Notes: generated by a model not told the origin, from the letters alone. 49,133 bases of DNA from Chloroflexota bacterium (GCA_013152585.1 JAADGC010000029.1:1-49133); one strand, 5' to 3'; positions 27,126 through 36,085 are shown, counted from the stretch's first letter. A program made the numbers and translations.

Positions 27126-30100
27126 CTAGGCGCGGCTGCGCGGCGCCGACGAATGCCGTTGCAGCAATGCCATCACCACCATCGTCAGCACGCTTAGATC
27201 CGCTAAAAAGAGCGAGTTGTCGATCAAACCATGGGCCATCCCCGCCACAAAACCGACCCACAATCCGCCCCAAATACGCTGCTCGACAGCCTGGGACGGC
27301 AAGGCGCTGCGCCATGCCTGCGCCCCGCGGCGGAGGGCTTCGCCCACCATCGCCAAACCCGCGACCAGACCGAATATCCCCAGCCGTGTTAACAGATCGA
27401 GAATGAGGTTGTGGGGGTGGCTGAGATTGAGTTCTTCCCAGGCGGAGGGGAGGGCGTAGGTACTGCGGTAGGCATAGAGGAAATTATCGGGGCCTACACC
27501 AAACCAGGGATGATCCAGCCACATGTGCCATGCGCTTTGCCAGAGCTGCAGGCGCAAAAAAGTTGTGCCACTTTGGGTGTTCAGCAAATCGCGGAAGCGT
27601 TCGGTGCCCAGGAAGGGCAGCAGCGCCAGCGCCCCCACCGCGAACAGGGCGATCACTGGCCAGCGCAGGCGTTTTTCCAGCACGGCCAGCAGCAGCAGTG
27701 CTACGGGGATGCTGATCAGCAGCAGGCCTTTGCTGAAGGTGAGAAATGCCACCGTGGTGGTTAGCACAAAGGTGATGACATAAAACAGGCGCCGAGGGCT
27801 CATCCGCTTCTCGTCCAGCCCCAGCACGGCCCCGATTAGAAGCAGCGGCCACACACGGCCCAGGTACAGGGCCAGATTGTTGGGCGAACCATAGCCGGCG
27901 CTGATCCGGGGCACGCCTTCGACGAAGATGGACTCGCCCATCCACCACTGCCGCACCCCCAGCAAACTCAGCAGCAGAGCGCTCAGCGCCAGGGCATCGG
28001 CGATGGTCAGGGCAAAGGGCTGGTCGGGGGTATGCAAACGCGTGAGGAAGAAGTAGAGCAAGGTGGGCGTGAGTAAAGTGATGCGCCAATCGTAGAGGGC
28101 AAAGCCGAAGCGCTGCGCCGACAGCACGGCCAACCCCCCGATCAGCAGCAAGCCGAATACAGGCCAGTCCAGGCCCCGCCAGGGTTGCAGGGGTGTGAAC
28201 GGCGATGTGTCGGCAGGGGCCGCTTGCAACCGGTGTATGCCCCAGCGTAGCAGGGCGACGGCCGCCACCAGCCAGATCATCAGCTCGTGCAGCGGTAGGC
28301 CGATGGCTCCCAGCAGTTTGGGATGGGTGTAAAAGGGCAAGGCTGGCACAATCAGCCAGGGCGCTAATTCCAAACGCAGGGCCAGCAACAGCGCCAACAG
28401 CCCCCCCACCAGCAAGCTCAATATCCAGTGAGGCGCCATGTAAAAGGCCAACAGCAATGCCAGAGCCAGGGGCACATGCCCGGCCGGATGCCAGGTGGCA
28501 AACCAGGTGCTGGATTGTTGCCAGCCCTGTTCCAGTGTTCGCAGCAGATGTTGGGCCGTGGGTTGGCGCAGCTCTCGCCGCAGGCGCCACAGGCTCCAGG
28601 CCAGCGCCAATAGCAGGCCGATGCTGAACGACCACAGAGGCCACGGCCGCGGCCAGGGCTGATCCAGCACCACAAATTGGCGCAAGGGCCACTGGCTCCA
28701 GCCGCCGCTGATTTGCAGGCGTAGCTCGTGTTCGCCGGTCGGGAGCCTGCGGGCAAGGGGCACGGTGACCTCGGCGTTTTCGGGATCATACAACAGCAAA
28801 TAGGCGTCGCCCTGTTCGTCGCGGGGCAGGGCCGGGGCAGGCTGTCCGTCGATCCAGGCTCGGATCACGCCCCGATAGGGGCCGCGCTGCACGGTGAGGG
28901 CCAACGCCTGCCCCTGCCAGCGCAGACCGAGGCTGGCCGACCCCGCGGCCGGGTCGGCGGCGGTGGGGCTCAGGCGCCACTGGCCGGGGGCATAGGCAAT
29001 GGCCGGGGCCGTCACCGGCCATCTGCCATTGCCTGCCACCTCGTCTAGGGCCAGGCGGCGTAAAATGGCGCCGGTGGATGTTTCTGCGCCCGCGGTTGTG
29101 CGTTGGGCAAATCCAGCCCGCAGGGGGTCTGCGGTGGGGCTGGGCCAATAGCTCGTCCAGGCCATGGGGCCGGCCCAGGGCCAGTGTGTTTGGGCCCAGT
29201 CCCAGGCCTGCTGCACGGTGGCCGGCAATGCCTCCGCCTCGATCTGTCCCCATGGTGATGAGGCTTGTGCTGCAGAGGGCACCCACCATCCCCAACTGGT
29301 GATCCATAGCGGTTTGGCGGCGTCGCCCTGTGCGGCCATGATGGCATACAGCAATTCGGGACGACGGAAGTTGAGACGGTCGGCAGCAGGCATGGCGTCG
29401 GGGGGCAGATCAAAGCCCAGGGCATTGGCGCCGACAATATCGAACCAGGCGGCGGCTTTTTGCTCGTAAAGCTGGCGCAAATAATCGAGATCGGAGAGAT
29501 TAGCGCCGTCGTCGGCGGTCGTGGGGGCCAAGGTAGCCAGGACGATCTGTGCCCGGGCATCGACTTGGTGGATGCTGAGCGCGGCCTCGCGCAGCAGGCG
29601 GGCATAGGCTGCGGCATCGACCCAGCGGGCCCCCCAGTGCGGGGCGATGTTGGGTTCATCCCAGATCTGGTAGGCGAGCACGCGGCCCTGCGCCTGTTGC
29701 GCTACCTGGGCCGCGAAATGGCCGAAAGCACGGATGTCGCCCGGTGGCGCCAGGGGATTGTCGGCATCGATTGTTTCCCGCGCCCAGGCGGGGCTGCCGT
29801 CGAGGAGCAGGAGCACCGCCAGCCCCTGCTGCTGAGCGGCATCCAGGCTTGTTTCTAAGCCCTGCCAGCGCCAGACATCGGCCTGGGGTTGCACTTCGTT
29901 CCAGGACAGACGCAGGCGCAGGAGGCTATGCCCGTCGGCAGCCGCCGCGGCAATGCGGGCCTCGATAGCCGCGGGCGTGAGGCCTGCCAGATCGATGTTG
30001 GCCATGCGCTGGCCATGCCGGGCTGCCACCAGGGGCGGCATGGTAGGCGGGCGATGCTGGCGACCGGCCCACAGATTCAGCCCCAGGCCGGCCGTAAACA

Positions 30101-30137
30101 AGCAAGGGAGCAGGACGAAAAGGAGAAGTTTGCGCAT
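27126..30137 (-). CDS. Glycoside-hydrolase-like domain fused to O-antigen ligase/polymerase-like membrane domain
   Basis: 1003 aa from ATG at 30137 (MRKLLLFVLLPCLF, a signal-anchor). Upstream in-frame ATGs reach 30266, but none has a ribosome site. Residues about 40-400 look like a clan-A TIM-barrel glycosidase of the GH39/GH5 type: YQIWDEPN has the acid/base Glu in the N-terminal W-x-E-P-N style, and LWITSWGWW is a likely strand-7 region, although a Glu nucleophile is not clear there. A beta-rich segment follows (about 410-530), then 12 or more membrane helices with WaaL/Wzy features: GSPNNLALYLGRVWPLL, LTFSKGLLL, DHPWFGVGPDNFLYAYR and LSHPHNLILDLLTRLG. The protein may trim or recognise a glycan and ligate or polymerise it at the cell surface. 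It stands alone, divergent from acpP. Confidence 0.8.
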   Translation of the reverse strand: MRKLLLFVLLPCLFTAGLGLNLWAGRQHRPPTMPPLVAARHGQRMANIDLAGLTPAAIEARIAAAAADGHSLLRLRLSWNEVQPQADVWRWQGLETSLDAAQQQGLAVLLLLDGSPAWARETIDADNPLAPPGDIRAFGHFAAQVAQQAQGRVLAYQIWDEPNIAPHWGARWVDAAAYARLLREAALSIHQVDARAQIVLATLAPTTADDGANLSDLDYLRQLYEQKAAAWFDIVGANALGFDLPPDAMPAADRLNFRRPELLYAIMAAQGDAAKPLWITSWGWWVPSAAQASSPWGQIEAEALPATVQQAWDWAQTHWPWAGPMAWTSYWPSPTADPLRAGFAQRTTAGAETSTGAILRRLALDEVAGNGRWPVTAPAIAYAPGQWRLSPTAADPAAGSASLGLRWQGQALALTVQRGPYRGVIRAWIDGQPAPALPRDEQGDAYLLLYDPENAEVTVPLARRLPTGEHELRLQISGGWSQWPLRQFVVLDQPWPRPWPLWSFSIGLLLALAWSLWRLRRELRQPTAQHLLRTLEQGWQQSSTWFATWHPAGHVPLALALLLAFYMAPHWILSLLVGGLLALLLALRLELAPWLIVPALPFYTHPKLLGAIGLPLHELMIWLVAAVALLRWGIHRLQAAPADTSPFTPLQPWRGLDWPVFGLLLIGGLAVLSAQRFGFALYDWRITLLTPTLLYFFLTRLHTPDQPFALTIADALALSALLLSLLGVRQWWMGESIFVEGVPRISAGYGSPNNLALYLGRVWPLLLIGAVLGLDEKRMSPRRLFYVITFVLTTTVAFLTFSKGLLLISIPVALLLLAVLEKRLRWPVIALFAVGALALLPFLGTERFRDLLNTQSGTTFLRLQLWQSAWHMWLDHPWFGVGPDNFLYAYRSTYALPSAWEELNLSHPHNLILDLLTRLGIFGLVAGLAMVGEALRRGAQAWRSALPSQAVEQRIWGGLWVGFVAGMAHGLIDNSLFLADLSVLTMVVMALLQRHSSAPRSRA

Positions 30138-30282
30138 GCGGGTTTGTATCCAGGTCAGCGGACGCCGTGATCGTAGCATAGAGGGAGCTAAAAAAAAAGT
30201 TGTGGAATCTGTGCCAATGCCGCGACTTTTATTTGCAAACGGTGTTCCCCTACATGGAACCATCACTGCGCAATGTCGATTT

Positions 30283-30310
30283 TTGCACGCTCATCAAGAC
30301 GTGCTAGAAT
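30283..30310 (+). promoter_or_regulatory. Promoter of acpP
   Basis: TTGCAC and TAGAAT are separated by 16 bp, about 70 bp upstream of the acpP start. Confidence 0.6.
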
Positions 30311-30379
30311 GGCAACAATTGAATTATTGCACAGTCTCCTGGACTTTTCTATTCGACACTCACATTTGGAGAACATGCT

Positions 30380-30616
30380 ATGAGCGTAAAAGACAAAGTT
30401 ATCGAAATCATTGTAGATCAGCTTGGCGTTGACGAAAGCGAGGTGACTGTAGAGTCACGCTTCCGCGAGGACCTGGAAGCCGACAGCCTGGATCTGGTTG
30501 AGTTGATGATGGCCTTCGAGGAAGCATTTGGCGGCGAGATTTCTGATGATGACGCCCAGAGAATCTCGACGGTCGGCGAAGCGGTCAAGATGCTGGAAGC
30601 TGCTGGCGCAGAATAA
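30380..30616 (+). CDS. acpP: Acyl carrier protein
   Basis: 78 aa, acidic, standard ACP length. Carries growing acyl chains in fatty acid synthesis on a 4'-phosphopantetheine attached to the serine of the DSL motif ([17 protein letters not shown], Ser at about residue 37). The start is preceded by GGAGAA. The gene is alone, with its own promoter and terminator, rather than next to fab genes. Confidence 0.97.
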   Translation: MSVKDKVIEIIVDQLGVDESEVTVESRFREDLEADSLDLVELMMAFEEAFGGEISDDDAQRISTVGEAVKMLEAAGAE

Positions 30617-30677
30617 AACTGTATTGCCCAAAAATAAGCGCTGGTCCACATGACCGGTCTTTTGTTACGTCACCCGG

Positions 30678-30709
30678 CACCGGGCGCTACGCGCGCTCGG
30701 TGTCTTTTT
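30678..30709 (+). terminator. Intrinsic terminator after acpP
   Basis: CACCGGGCGC pairs with GCGCTCGGTG (one G-U pair) around a short loop, followed by TCTTTTT. It lies about 60 bp past the acpP stop and ends just before mobA. Confidence 0.8.
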
Positions 30710-30725
30710 GGCAGGCGGGTGTCGC

Positions 30726-31337
30726 ATGGCTGATGTCAGTGTTATGATTCTGGTGGGGGGAGTCAGTAGTCGGATGGGCACCAATAAGGCGCTGTTGCCG
30801 ATCGGCGGCATCAGCATTTTGCAGCGCGTGGTGACGGCGGCGCTATCGGTGGGGCAGGATGTTTTGTTGATTACGGGTGATCCTGGGCCCTACCGTGATC
30901 TCAAACTCCCCACCATCCCTGACATCCGCCCGCATTACGGGCCGTTGATGGGGCTGTATTCTGGCCTGATGGCCGCACAGCACGAACTTGCTTTGTTGTT
31001 GGCTTGCGACATGCCTTTTGTATCGGGGCCATTGCTGCACCACATGGTGGCGCTGGCTCCGGGTTATGATATTGTCATTCCCCGCACCGAAGATGGACTG
31101 CATCCCCTGCACGCTCTTTATCGGCGCTCGACCTGCCTGCCTGCCATCGAGCAGGCGATTGACCGGGGTCAGCGGCGGATGGTCTCGTTTTTCGGGCAGA
31201 TGCGGTTGCGTGAGCTGGACGCCGCTGAGATAGCGGCCGCTGATCCGGCGGGTTTGGCGCTGATGAATGTGAATACCCCGGCCGATCTGGCCGCAGCACG
31301 GGCTTATGCGGTGGGGCAGGGAGCGCAGGACGACTGA
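30726..31337 (+). CDS. mobA: MobA-like molybdenum cofactor guanylyltransferase
   Basis: 203 aa from ATG at 30726. Nucleotidyltransferase fold with VMILVGGVSSRMGTNKALLP at the start (the usual L-x-G-G-x-S-x-R-M-G-x-x-K signature with V for A), LLACDMPFVSGPLL (metal-binding Asp) and a C-terminal VNTPADLAAA. It would attach GMP to molybdopterin for Mo enzymes. Related enzymes (MocA, CofC) share the motif, and no moa/moe genes are nearby, so the exact substrate is inferred. The stop overlaps the next start (TGATG). Confidence 0.85.
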   Translation: MADVSVMILVGGVSSRMGTNKALLPIGGISILQRVVTAALSVGQDVLLITGDPGPYRDLKLPTIPDIRPHYGPLMGLYSGLMAAQHELALLLACDMPFVSGPLLHHMVALAPGYDIVIPRTEDGLHPLHALYRRSTCLPAIEQAIDRGQRRMVSFFGQMRLRELDAAEIAAADPAGLALMNVNTPADLAAARAYAVGQGAQDD

Positions 31338-31702
31338 TGGCAACTTCGTTTTTTAAGAAGGTGTATTGGCTGGTGCAACAGATTCCACCAGGTAAGGTGG
31401 CCTTTTACGGTCAGATTGCGGAGATGCTGGCAGCGCCGGGGGCTGCTCGTACCGTGGGCTGGGCGTTGGCTGCGCTCAGTCCCCAACAGGCCGAACGGGT
31501 GCCCTGGCAGCGGGTGATCAACAAGGCGGGGCGCTGTTCGCTGCGCTCGTTCGAGCATTCGGCCAGCGATCAACAGCAATTGCTGGAAGCCGAGGGGGTC
31601 GAGTTTGATGCCCGGGGCACTGTGGACTGGCGTCGCCATGGCTGGGAGGGGCTGAGCCCCGACGAAGTCCGTGAGCTGCTGGCAGAGGCCGGGCTGGACT
31701 GA
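31337..31702 (+). CDS. Alkyltransferase-like protein (ATL), MGMT family without the acceptor cysteine
   Basis: 121 aa. Matches the DNA-binding domain of O6-alkylguanine-DNA alkyltransferases: IPPGKVAFYGQIAEM helix-turn-helix region, AARTVGWAL with the arginine finger, and VPWQRVINKAG where the acceptor Cys of PCHRV is replaced by Trp57. ATL proteins bind O6-alkylguanine, flip it and hand the lesion to nucleotide excision repair instead of removing the alkyl group. Translation is coupled to mobA through a one-base overlap. The pairing with mobA has no obvious functional meaning. Confidence 0.9.
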   Translation: MATSFFKKVYWLVQQIPPGKVAFYGQIAEMLAAPGAARTVGWALAALSPQQAERVPWQRVINKAGRCSLRSFEHSASDQQQLLEAEGVEFDARGTVDWRRHGWEGLSPDEVRELLAEAGLD

Positions 31703-31709
31703 GAACCTT

Positions 31710-33020
31710 TTATCCGTGTAGGATCAGGGGTAAAAGGGTGGCCCAGCGTGATGAGGCGATGAGATAAGCATCGTGTTCGCTGCCTGTGGCTGCGTCGAAT
31801 CCCACGATCATGCCAGGTTGGCCGTGACACAGTTTTATCAGGGGGTGGGTCACGGCAAAGGGGCGTTCGGGATAGAGGCTGAGGGGCCGGGTGATGTGGG
31901 GGGTGGCAGTGGGAACGGCGTTGAGCCAGACCGTGCCAATGCGGGCCAGCAATACCTCATCGGGGATGTATGACAAGACGACGGCTACGTCGCCGTTGGC
32001 CGGATCGACATCGACAGCGGGTTGTTGCTCTTGGGCAACCAGATCTTCACTGACCACAAAGGGGGTGTTGATGGCGGGGTCGCCTTGTTGGATGCGTTCG
32101 TCCAGCCACACAGCCCGGACATCGCTGTTGTTGGCGGCGTCTGCCTGCCAGGCCACGATAAAAGCCTGGGCGTTTTGCGAATACCCCAGGCTGGGGTTGG
32201 TTTCGCTGTCCGAAGTGAAGGCAATATCGAATGCCTGCGCCATGAGTTGACCGGCATCGGTGTAGAGGCCCCGCAGGCGTTGCCCGCGAATATCCCAGTC
32301 ATCGCTGGCGAATTCGTACGCGTAAGCCACCAGAAAATAGGATTGTTGGGTGCTGGCCAGCACCTGGGGTTGGGCTTCGTTGTGCTCGAAATCGGCGGCA
32401 ATGGCGAATTCGGCAGCAATCAGATTGCCGCTGTTATCGCCCATGTGTTGGCGGGCCACCCGCCGCCCCCAAATATCGCCATCCAGTTCATACACCACCA
32501 AAAAATGCTGGCTACTGGGCAGATAAGCGACGTCCGGATTTTGTTCGCTGCCAGTTGTTCCCCCGATGCTGAAGGCGCTGCCCTTGAGTTCGCCTCCCTG
32601 GTCTCCCTCTCCCGAGCGCCCGGCGACTCGCTGGCCGAAGATGTCATGGTCGCTGGCAGTAAACTGGTATTCGTAGACCACCAGATAGTCATCATCGCTG
32701 CTGTTGTAGGCAACCGCGGCCGTGTCTTCGCTGGTGGCCGATGCGGCTACGACAAAGGCCTCGCCCAGCCACTGGAATGGGCCCATGTGGCGGCCGCGGC
32801 GCGCCCAGATATCATAATTCCCATTCCCGGCATCCACCTGCCACACCACCAGCATCTCACTACGGAGGCTGTTGTAGGCAATGGCACTGATTTGCTCGTC
32901 ACTGGTGGTGGCCGCAACGACGATCTCATGGCCATAGGCCTGGGGTGCGACCGCGGTGGCGTTGAGGACAGGCGCCAGTAAAAAGAGAAATGTGAGGGCG
33001 AGGAAAAAAGTGCGTTTCAT
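31710..33020 (-). CDS. Secreted repeat protein of unknown function
   Basis: 436 aa. A clear signal peptide (MKRTFFLALTFLFLLAPVLNATA) is followed by about five imperfect repeats of roughly 60 residues. Their pattern is N/S-P-x-x-A-Y-N, then FLVVYE or LVVWQ, then D-x-x-D-I-W/F-G-Q/R-R-V (for example YEYQFTASDHDIFGQRV). This suggests a beta-propeller or similar repeat fold exported from the cell. No catalytic motif is recognised. It is convergent with the ATL gene, with only 7 bp between stops. Family unknown. Confidence 0.75.
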   Translation of the reverse strand: MKRTFFLALTFLFLLAPVLNATAVAPQAYGHEIVVAATTSDEQISAIAYNSLRSEMLVVWQVDAGNGNYDIWARRGRHMGPFQWLGEAFVVAASATSEDTAAVAYNSSDDDYLVVYEYQFTASDHDIFGQRVAGRSGEGDQGGELKGSAFSIGGTTGSEQNPDVAYLPSSQHFLVVYELDGDIWGRRVARQHMGDNSGNLIAAEFAIAADFEHNEAQPQVLASTQQSYFLVAYAYEFASDDWDIRGQRLRGLYTDAGQLMAQAFDIAFTSDSETNPSLGYSQNAQAFIVAWQADAANNSDVRAVWLDERIQQGDPAINTPFVVSEDLVAQEQQPAVDVDPANGDVAVVLSYIPDEVLLARIGTVWLNAVPTATPHITRPLSLYPERPFAVTHPLIKLCHGQPGMIVGFDAATGSEHDAYLIASSRWATLLPLILHG

Positions 33021-33135
33021 GGCAATGGCTCCGGAACAGGGAGGCGGGGCAGCGCAAGATGGGCCGCTACAGACCCATGATACCCCGAGCTGCGGTCTGA
33101 CGCCAGTCGATCTCGCATTGCGGCTCAGGGTCTGC

Positions 33136-33141
33136 TATACT
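33136..33141 (+). promoter_or_regulatory. Weak -10 element upstream of the DUF4870-like gene
   Basis: TATACT lies about 95 bp upstream of the start; the -35 region 17 bp away (TCGCAT) is poor. Low confidence. Confidence 0.3.
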
Positions 33142-33231
33142 TGAGAGGCAGCAAACGCGAGTGCCGGCAATGCCGTAGCATCCACTTTTGGTTGCCATCT
33201 GTTTTGTTCTTTTTTGTAGGAGATGTTTGAT

Positions 33232-33690
33232 ATGAATGAGACGTTCGATAACTCAGAAACCGGGCGCGCTGCGGCCGATCGCAATATGGCAGCTTTCGCT
33301 CATTGGAGTGCTGTTTTGGGGCCTCTGACCAATTATGTGGGTGGTTTGGTCATCGCTCTGGTGATCTGGGTGGTGTATCGCGATCGCTCGGCCTTTGTGC
33401 GCCAGCAGGCCTTGCAGGCGCTGGCCTATCAACTGCTGGCCCTGGGGATCACTGTGCTGGCGTGGCTGGGATGGGCGGTGCTGTATGTGCTCAGTCTGGT
33501 GCCGTGGATGTTTGGGCCTGAGCCCGATACGGTGCCGTGGACGTTTTGGGTCGGGTTGGGAAGTATGATCATCCCGTGTGGTATTTCAATTCTGGTCGTA
33601 TTGGTGGCGATATGGGGAGGCTGGCGCGCCCATCAGGGCCACGATTTCCGTTATCCATTGATTGGCCGTTGGGTTGCCGACAAGTTCTAA
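33232..33690 (+). CDS. DUF4870/Tic20-like small membrane protein
   Basis: 152 aa from ATG at 33232, where TAGGAG lies 9 bases upstream; the ATG at 33223 is too close to that site. Three or four hydrophobic helices. MAAFAHWSAVLGPLTNYVGGLVIALVIWVVYRD and FVRQQALQALAYQLLAL are typical of DUF4870 proteins, whose function is unknown. It precedes surE by 10 bp and is likely cotranscribed with it and with the kinase-like gene. Confidence 0.8.
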   Translation: MNETFDNSETGRAAADRNMAAFAHWSAVLGPLTNYVGGLVIALVIWVVYRDRSAFVRQQALQALAYQLLALGITVLAWLGWAVLYVLSLVPWMFGPEPDTVPWTFWVGLGSMIIPCGISILVVLVAIWGGWRAHQGHDFRYPLIGRWVADKF

Positions 33691-33700
33691 TTTCCTGCAC

Positions 33701-34531
33701 ATGACTCCACTCATCCTGATTACGAACGATGATGGCATTCATTCGCCGGGGCTGCACGCGGCGATAAATGCTCTGCACGATCTGGGCGATCTCCTGGTGA
33801 TTGCCCCCACCAGGCAGCAATCCGGCAAGTCGTGCAGCTTCGATGCTGACTTCGACGGTGCCATTCAGCCTATCCAGTTGGCGCTTCCGGGCGGAGCTAT
33901 GGCGGCGTATCATATGGATGGAACGCCGGCGCAATCGGTGCTGTACGGGGTGGTGACGATGGCGGATCGGCTGCCGGATATGGTGGTGAGCGGCATCAAT
34001 TTTGGTGAGAACCTGGGCAGCAATACCCTGGTCTCGGGCACAGTGGGCGCGGCCCTGCAGGGTGGGGATATGGGCATCCCATCTCTGGCCCTGTCGCTTG
34101 AAGTGCCCAAAGATTATCATTACAACCACGGCCATGATGTCGATTGGTCTGCGGCCGAGTACTGGCTGCGGCAATTTGCCCGTCAGGCTCTGGAGCCTTC
34201 TGACTGGCCGCCGGATGTTTCGGTACTCAAGATCGATATCCCTGACACTGCCACCCCTGCCACGTCCTGGCGCATCACGCGGCAGAGCCGTCAATCTTAT
34301 TATCGCTCGGTACCGGCAGCCCCGTCATCAGCCAGTGGCCCCCGGCCCCTCGACTACGAGGTTGTCATTGACTACGATGGCCTGGAGCCGGATTCCGACA
34401 TCTATGCCTTCGCCATCGACAGGGTGATCTCGGTAACGCCGTTGAGCACCGATCTCACGGCCCGCGTGGCTCTGCCGCATTTTGATTCAGCACTTCGGTA
34501 CAGCCTGGCTCGCTGGCTTGCTCATGGATAA
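33701..34531 (+). CDS. surE: 5'/3'-nucleotidase SurE
   Basis: 276 aa from ATG at 33701 (MTPLILITNDDGIHSPGL). SurE is a metal-dependent nucleoside monophosphatase with stationary-phase and stress roles. Metal ligands DD in NDDG, the SGKSCSF segment (the usual S-G-x-S motif), and GINFGENLGSNTLVSGTVGAA are present. The stop overlaps the next start by 8 bp. An upstream frame extension to 33662 lies inside the preceding gene and is unlikely. Confidence 0.95.
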   Translation: MTPLILITNDDGIHSPGLHAAINALHDLGDLLVIAPTRQQSGKSCSFDADFDGAIQPIQLALPGGAMAAYHMDGTPAQSVLYGVVTMADRLPDMVVSGINFGENLGSNTLVSGTVGAALQGGDMGIPSLALSLEVPKDYHYNHGHDVDWSAAEYWLRQFARQALEPSDWPPDVSVLKIDIPDTATPATSWRITRQSRQSYYRSVPAAPSSASGPRPLDYEVVIDYDGLEPDSDIYAFAIDRVISVTPLSTDLTARVALPHFDSALRYSLARWLAHG

Positions 34532-35861
34532 CATTTTTACAGAACTCGAATTGCCAACAGAACGAACTGCGATCTTCGACCGTGCCCAGACCTATGTGAT
34601 CGTGCGCCTGGCATTCGATGCCCTGCTATTGCCGCTGAGCTTTTTGTCATTACTGGCCCAGGGCCAATACCCGACCTACTGGTTTGTTGGTATCGATGCG
34701 TTGGTTTTGGCGATCTACTGGTTGTTTGTGCGCCGTTGGCCCAGTGTGAGCACCTATTTGGTGTTGCTTGTGCCGGCGGTACTGATTATTTTGCTTGATT
34801 TTAATCAGGGTCAGGTGCTGTTGTTTACCTGGTTCCTGTTGATTCCGTTGGCCAGTGTGGGCGGCATGATTATGGGGCGCACTGGCTTTAACAGCCTGGT
34901 GACTTTGACGCTGATGTTGGTTTTTGGCGCTTACGTCGCTTATGTCATGAGGATGCAGACGCCGGTTGTGTCTGTGTTATCGAGGTCGGCATTGCTTCCT
35001 GTGGCGATTAGCATGGGCATTGTGCTGTTGGTTCTTAACGCCCTGGTCGAAACGTTGATCGTGCATATGTTTCAGAATCAGGAACAACTGGTGCAAACCA
35101 AGGCCCAGTTATTTCAGGCCCTGAGTGAACTCGAAAGTAGCCGTTCGACCATGAGATCGGTGCAGCAGCGGATGCTACGTAGCGAGCGCCTGAATACGAT
35201 TGGCCAGGTGGCGTCACAACTGAACAAATCGATTCAGGCCCCGCTGAAAAGAGTGCAGCAAATGTTGGACTCGTCGCCCACCGAGCAGTGGAACCGCGAA
35301 ACGGTTGAGTTGATTCGTCAGGACCTGCGGGACATTGTACGGGTGACAGAAGGGTTGCAGCATATCGCTGATCTCAAGGCGCCGCAGATTAAGCCTGTGA
35401 ATCTGGATGATCTGGTTCTGGGAATGCTTTCTCAGATGCGGCCTCCGCAGGGGATTCATTTGCATTACAAAGAAGCCGTGTTGATTCCCCCCATTCAGGC
35501 GGATCCCGAGCAGTTGCAAGTTCTGATTCATCAATTGCTCGAGAATGCTTTTCAGGCCATCCCCCAGGGCGGGGAGGTGGAGATCGAATTACAACCCAGC
35601 CCGGAGGGTGTGCGCCTGAGCGTCAGCGACACCGGGCCGGGCATCCCGCCCGACCAGCTCGAGCAGATTTTTGAGCCTTTATTTACGACCCAACAAAAGG
35701 GGATTGGCCTGGGGTTGGTGATTTGCCAGCAGATTGTGCAACTGCACGGAGGCAGTATCAAAGCTGAGAATGCGCCGGAGGGTGGGGCCAGATTCAACGT
35801 GTATCTGCCCCGTATGCCGCACAATATGGAACAGGAGCTGGTACAGGACGTTTCGGCCTGA
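34524..35861 (+). CDS. Membrane sensor-kinase-like protein lacking the phosphoacceptor histidine
   Basis: 445 aa from ATG at 34524. About six N-terminal helices (about 20-195) are followed by a coiled coil with LVQTKAQLFQALSELESSRSTM. The dimerisation segment then reads GQVASQLNKSIQAPL, where kinases have G-Q-x-A-x-x-x-x-H-E-I-x-x-P-L; Lys and Ser occupy the His-Glu positions. The ATPase domain is intact: LLENAFQAIPQGG (N box), VSDTGPGIPPDQLEQIFEPLF (G1 and F boxes) and GIGLGLVICQQIVQLHGG (G2). It may be a pseudokinase that dimerises and binds ATP without autophosphorylating on His. No response regulator gene is adjacent. It overlaps surE. Confidence 0.85.
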   Translation: MDNIFTELELPTERTAIFDRAQTYVIVRLAFDALLLPLSFLSLLAQGQYPTYWFVGIDALVLAIYWLFVRRWPSVSTYLVLLVPAVLIILLDFNQGQVLLFTWFLLIPLASVGGMIMGRTGFNSLVTLTLMLVFGAYVAYVMRMQTPVVSVLSRSALLPVAISMGIVLLVLNALVETLIVHMFQNQEQLVQTKAQLFQALSELESSRSTMRSVQQRMLRSERLNTIGQVASQLNKSIQAPLKRVQQMLDSSPTEQWNRETVELIRQDLRDIVRVTEGLQHIADLKAPQIKPVNLDDLVLGMLSQMRPPQGIHLHYKEAVLIPPIQADPEQLQVLIHQLLENAFQAIPQGGEVEIELQPSPEGVRLSVSDTGPGIPPDQLEQIFEPLFTTQQKGIGLGLVICQQIVQLHGGSIKAENAPEGGARFNVYLPRMPHNMEQELVQDVSA

Positions 35862-35915
35862 GGGATGGGCGGGGTGAAGGATGGGGCTGCGCTCGTCGTT
35901 GCCCTGTTCCACTGG

Positions 35916-35987
35916 CCGACTGGAAGTCGGGCTCTTTAGGCCTGCGGCCAGAGGACGGCCTGCGCCGTCCGCTCTTGTTGACAGCGA
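35916..35987. repeat. Palindromic intergenic repeat, copy 1
   Basis: 72 bp with a second copy at 48918-48988, in the same orientation. It contains three palindromes: CCGACTGGAAGTCGG, GGCCTGCGGCC and GGACGGCCTGCGCCGTCC. Between copies the first stem differs by paired changes (CCGACT/AGTCGG here, CTGACT/AGTCAG there), which keeps the pairing. Confidence 0.85.
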
Positions 35988-36046
35988 CTTGCTATCGCGG
36001 CGCCCTGTCCTGAGTGAAGCGAAGGAGCTACAGACGGCGGAACGTC

Positions 36047-36085
36047 CCTGAGCCCCGAATTCGTTTCGCCGGGGCTTCTCTCAGG
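36047..36085. terminator. Stem-loop between convergent genes
   Basis: CCTGAG and GCCCCG pair with CGGGGC and CTCAGG, with a 4-nt bulge, around the gap between the kinase-like gene and the tetR-type gene. There is no T-run on either side, so terminator function is uncertain. A TCCTGAGTGAAGCGAAGGAG dispersed fragment lies just upstream. Confidence 0.4.
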
